This document shows positions 63,055 through 64,000 of a stretch of 64,000 nucleotides of DNA, one piece after another. The stretch's first letter is position 1; every line of letters begins with the position of its first letter. The DNA lies in assembly GCA_965279075.1 (NCBI GenBank), contig CBDIHI010000007.1, positions 226,538-290,537 of the forward strand. The letters run 5' to 3'. A program made the translations under genes and the position numbers. The notes beneath the pieces were generated by a model. The model was not told the DNA's origin. It saw nothing but the letters and a program-made list of their open reading frames with translations, and made no database searches. The DNA comes from SZAS-79 sp965279075 (GTDB lineage: Bacteria; Pseudomonadota; Gammaproteobacteria; Burkholderiales; SG8-39).

Positions 63055-63104
63055 CCCCCCCCCGGGTATCCGCTTGCGGAACAGTGGAGTTGCACCGCCC
63101 CCGC

Positions 63105-63138
63105 GGTTGCTAGAATGACCCATCGAGGGAGGCAAACA
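63105..63138 (+). promoter_or_regulatory. Likely promoter and ribosome-binding site of the FAH-family gene
   Basis: A TAGAAT -10-like box lies about 25 bp before the ATG and GAGGGAGG about 8 bp before it. The -35 candidate TTGCAC has a short 15-bp spacer. Confidence 0.4.
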
Positions 63139-64000
63139 ATGAAGCTGGCGGTTTTCGAAGCGCCCGGCAGGCCCGGCGTGCGCGTCGGCCTGGCCGAGGG
63201 CGACACGCTCTACGACGTGAGCGAAGCGGTGCCCGGACTGGACGAAGGCTGGCCGCCGGTGTTCATGTCGCGGCTGATCGCGCAGTGGGACTCGGTCGGG
63301 CCGCGCATCCGCGCGCTGCGCCCGAAAGCAGCCGCAATTGCGCTCGGCAGCGTGAAGCTGCTCGCGCCCGTGCCTTTCCCAGGCACGGTGATTGCCGCCC
63401 CCGCCAATTATAAGAAGCACGTAGGCGAACTCGGCGACCGCGGTGTGACCAAGGCGGGCAATTCGGCCAACGAGATCGGCTTCTTCCTGAAGACTTCGTC
63501 GTCCGTCTGCGGGCCGCAGGACACGATCCTGCTGCCCAAGGGGTCCACCAGGCGCTTCGACCACGAGAGCGAACTCGCCGCGGTGATCGGCAAGCGGTGC
63601 CGCAACATCCCGCGCGCCGAGGCGCTCGGCTACGTGTTCGGGTATTCGTGCCTGATGGACATCACGATGCGGCTCGAGCCCGGCGCGCCGCCCGAGGAGC
63701 GTCCCACGCGCAAGTCCTTCGACACTTTCACGCCGCTGGGACCGTGGCTCGTCACCGCCGACGAGATCGCCGACCCGCAAGCTCTTACGAACCAGCTCTG
63801 GGTCAACGGCGAGCTGCGCCAGTCGGCCAACACCCGCGACATGACGGTAGGCATCGCCGCTCTGATCGAGTTGATCTCTTCGGTGATGACGCTGAACCCC
63901 GGTGACGTAATCGCCACGGGGACGCCCGAGGGCGTGGGCCCGATCCGGCCCGGCGACAGCGTGAAGATCGAGATCGCGCAGGTCGGTGGCATGACGCTGC
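63139..64000 (+). CDS. Fumarylacetoacetate-hydrolase-family protein (3' end outside window)
   Basis: 287 codons visible, frame open to the window edge. FAH-fold pattern: PAPANYKKHVGEL, metal ligands in DHESELAAVIG (E, E) and FGYSCLMDITMR (D), then the GTPEGVGP loop. Members hydrolyse or decarboxylate 2-oxo-enol acids in aromatic meta-cleavage and homogentisate pathways. It is the only ring-cleavage-related enzyme in the window and may serve the aromatic pathways suggested by the Rieske oxygenase. Confidence 0.88.
   Translation, partial: MKLAVFEAPGRPGVRVGLAEGDTLYDVSEAVPGLDEGWPPVFMSRLIAQWDSVGPRIRALRPKAAAIALGSVKLLAPVPFPGTVIAAPANYKKHVGELGDRGVTKAGNSANEIGFFLKTSSSVCGPQDTILLPKGSTRRFDHESELAAVIGKRCRNIPRAEALGYVFGYSCLMDITMRLEPGAPPEERPTRKSFDTFTPLGPWLVTADEIADPQALTNQLWVNGELRQSANTRDMTVGIAALIELISSVMTLNPGDVIATGTPEGVGPIRPGDSVKIEIAQVGGMTL

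Overview
The window is high-G+C DNA, densely packed on both strands, from a proteobacterium that is most likely a member of the Betaproteobacteria (Burkholderiales-like). The reasons are six separate Bug/TctC-type periplasmic binding proteins, a glyA-nrdR-ribD-ribE block, a CzcCBA-type efflux set and many CoA-dependent catabolic genes. No rRNA or tRNA gene, prophage, integrase or CRISPR array was found, and everything reads as chromosomal.

Layout. 1-5.2 kb: the large subunit of a molybdenum hydroxylase, then a two-component Rieske ring-hydroxylating oxygenase transcribed away from a LysR regulator. 5.2-12.6 kb (minus strand): CoA ligase, hot-dog thioesterase, cytoplasmic molybdopterin oxidoreductase, a fused four-cluster ferredoxin/NrfD membrane subunit, and a Bug protein. 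This looks like a phenylacetyl-CoA:acceptor oxidoreductase (PadBCD)-type alpha-oxidation module. 12.8-21.7 kb (plus strand): thiolase-like protein plus DUF35 partner, two related CoA ligases, an acyl-CoA dehydrogenase and three Bug proteins. 21.6-24.0 kb: GST, GFA and VOC genes plus a small ORF, facing a TetR regulator across a promoter with two operators. 24.0-25.6 kb: AT-richer accessory island with a 46-aa ORF, terminators, a hairpin-rich non-coding stretch and a TumE/TumA-like toxin-antitoxin pair. 25.7-29.4 kb: complete CoxMLS-type molybdenum hydroxylase. 29.7-40.1 kb: CzcCBA-type metal efflux, an LTA-synthase-like sulfatase and two OmpR-type response regulators but only one histidine kinase. 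40.1-42.7 kb: XdhC, a MocA-like enzyme and a DapA-family lyase/aldolase. 42.8-46.3 kb: glyA, nrdR, ribD, ribE. 46.3-50.2 kb: EamA exporter, then Bug, TauD-type dioxygenase, Bug. 50.2-53.8 kb: signalling genes (RIO kinase, Ser/Thr kinase with a cyclic-nucleotide-binding-like tail, ClpP-like periplasmic protein). 53.8-59.3 kb: polysaccharide-deacetylase-family hydrolase and a Liv-type ABC importer whose second permease and both ATPases are one 828-aa polypeptide. 59.5-64 kb: 2-oxoglutarate/Fe oxygenase, TPR protein, cupin, an esterase carrying an in-frame repeat, and a fumarylacetoacetase-family enzyme cut by the window end.

Working together. The theme is scavenging of organic acids: Bug and Liv proteins capture carboxylates or amino acids, ligases make CoA thioesters, and oxygenases, molybdoenzymes, ACAD and thiolase-like proteins process them. 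XdhC and MocA can mature the two CoxL-type enzymes. The most interesting candidates are the PadBCD-like operon with its fused redox subunit, the Cys-less thiolase/DUF35 pair, a 19-nt dispersed repeat (one copy supplies a stop codon, the other lies in frame inside an esterase), the structured island beside the toxin-antitoxin pair, and the LivM-LivG-LivF fusion. Functions are read from sequence motifs and family memory; no database search was possible.
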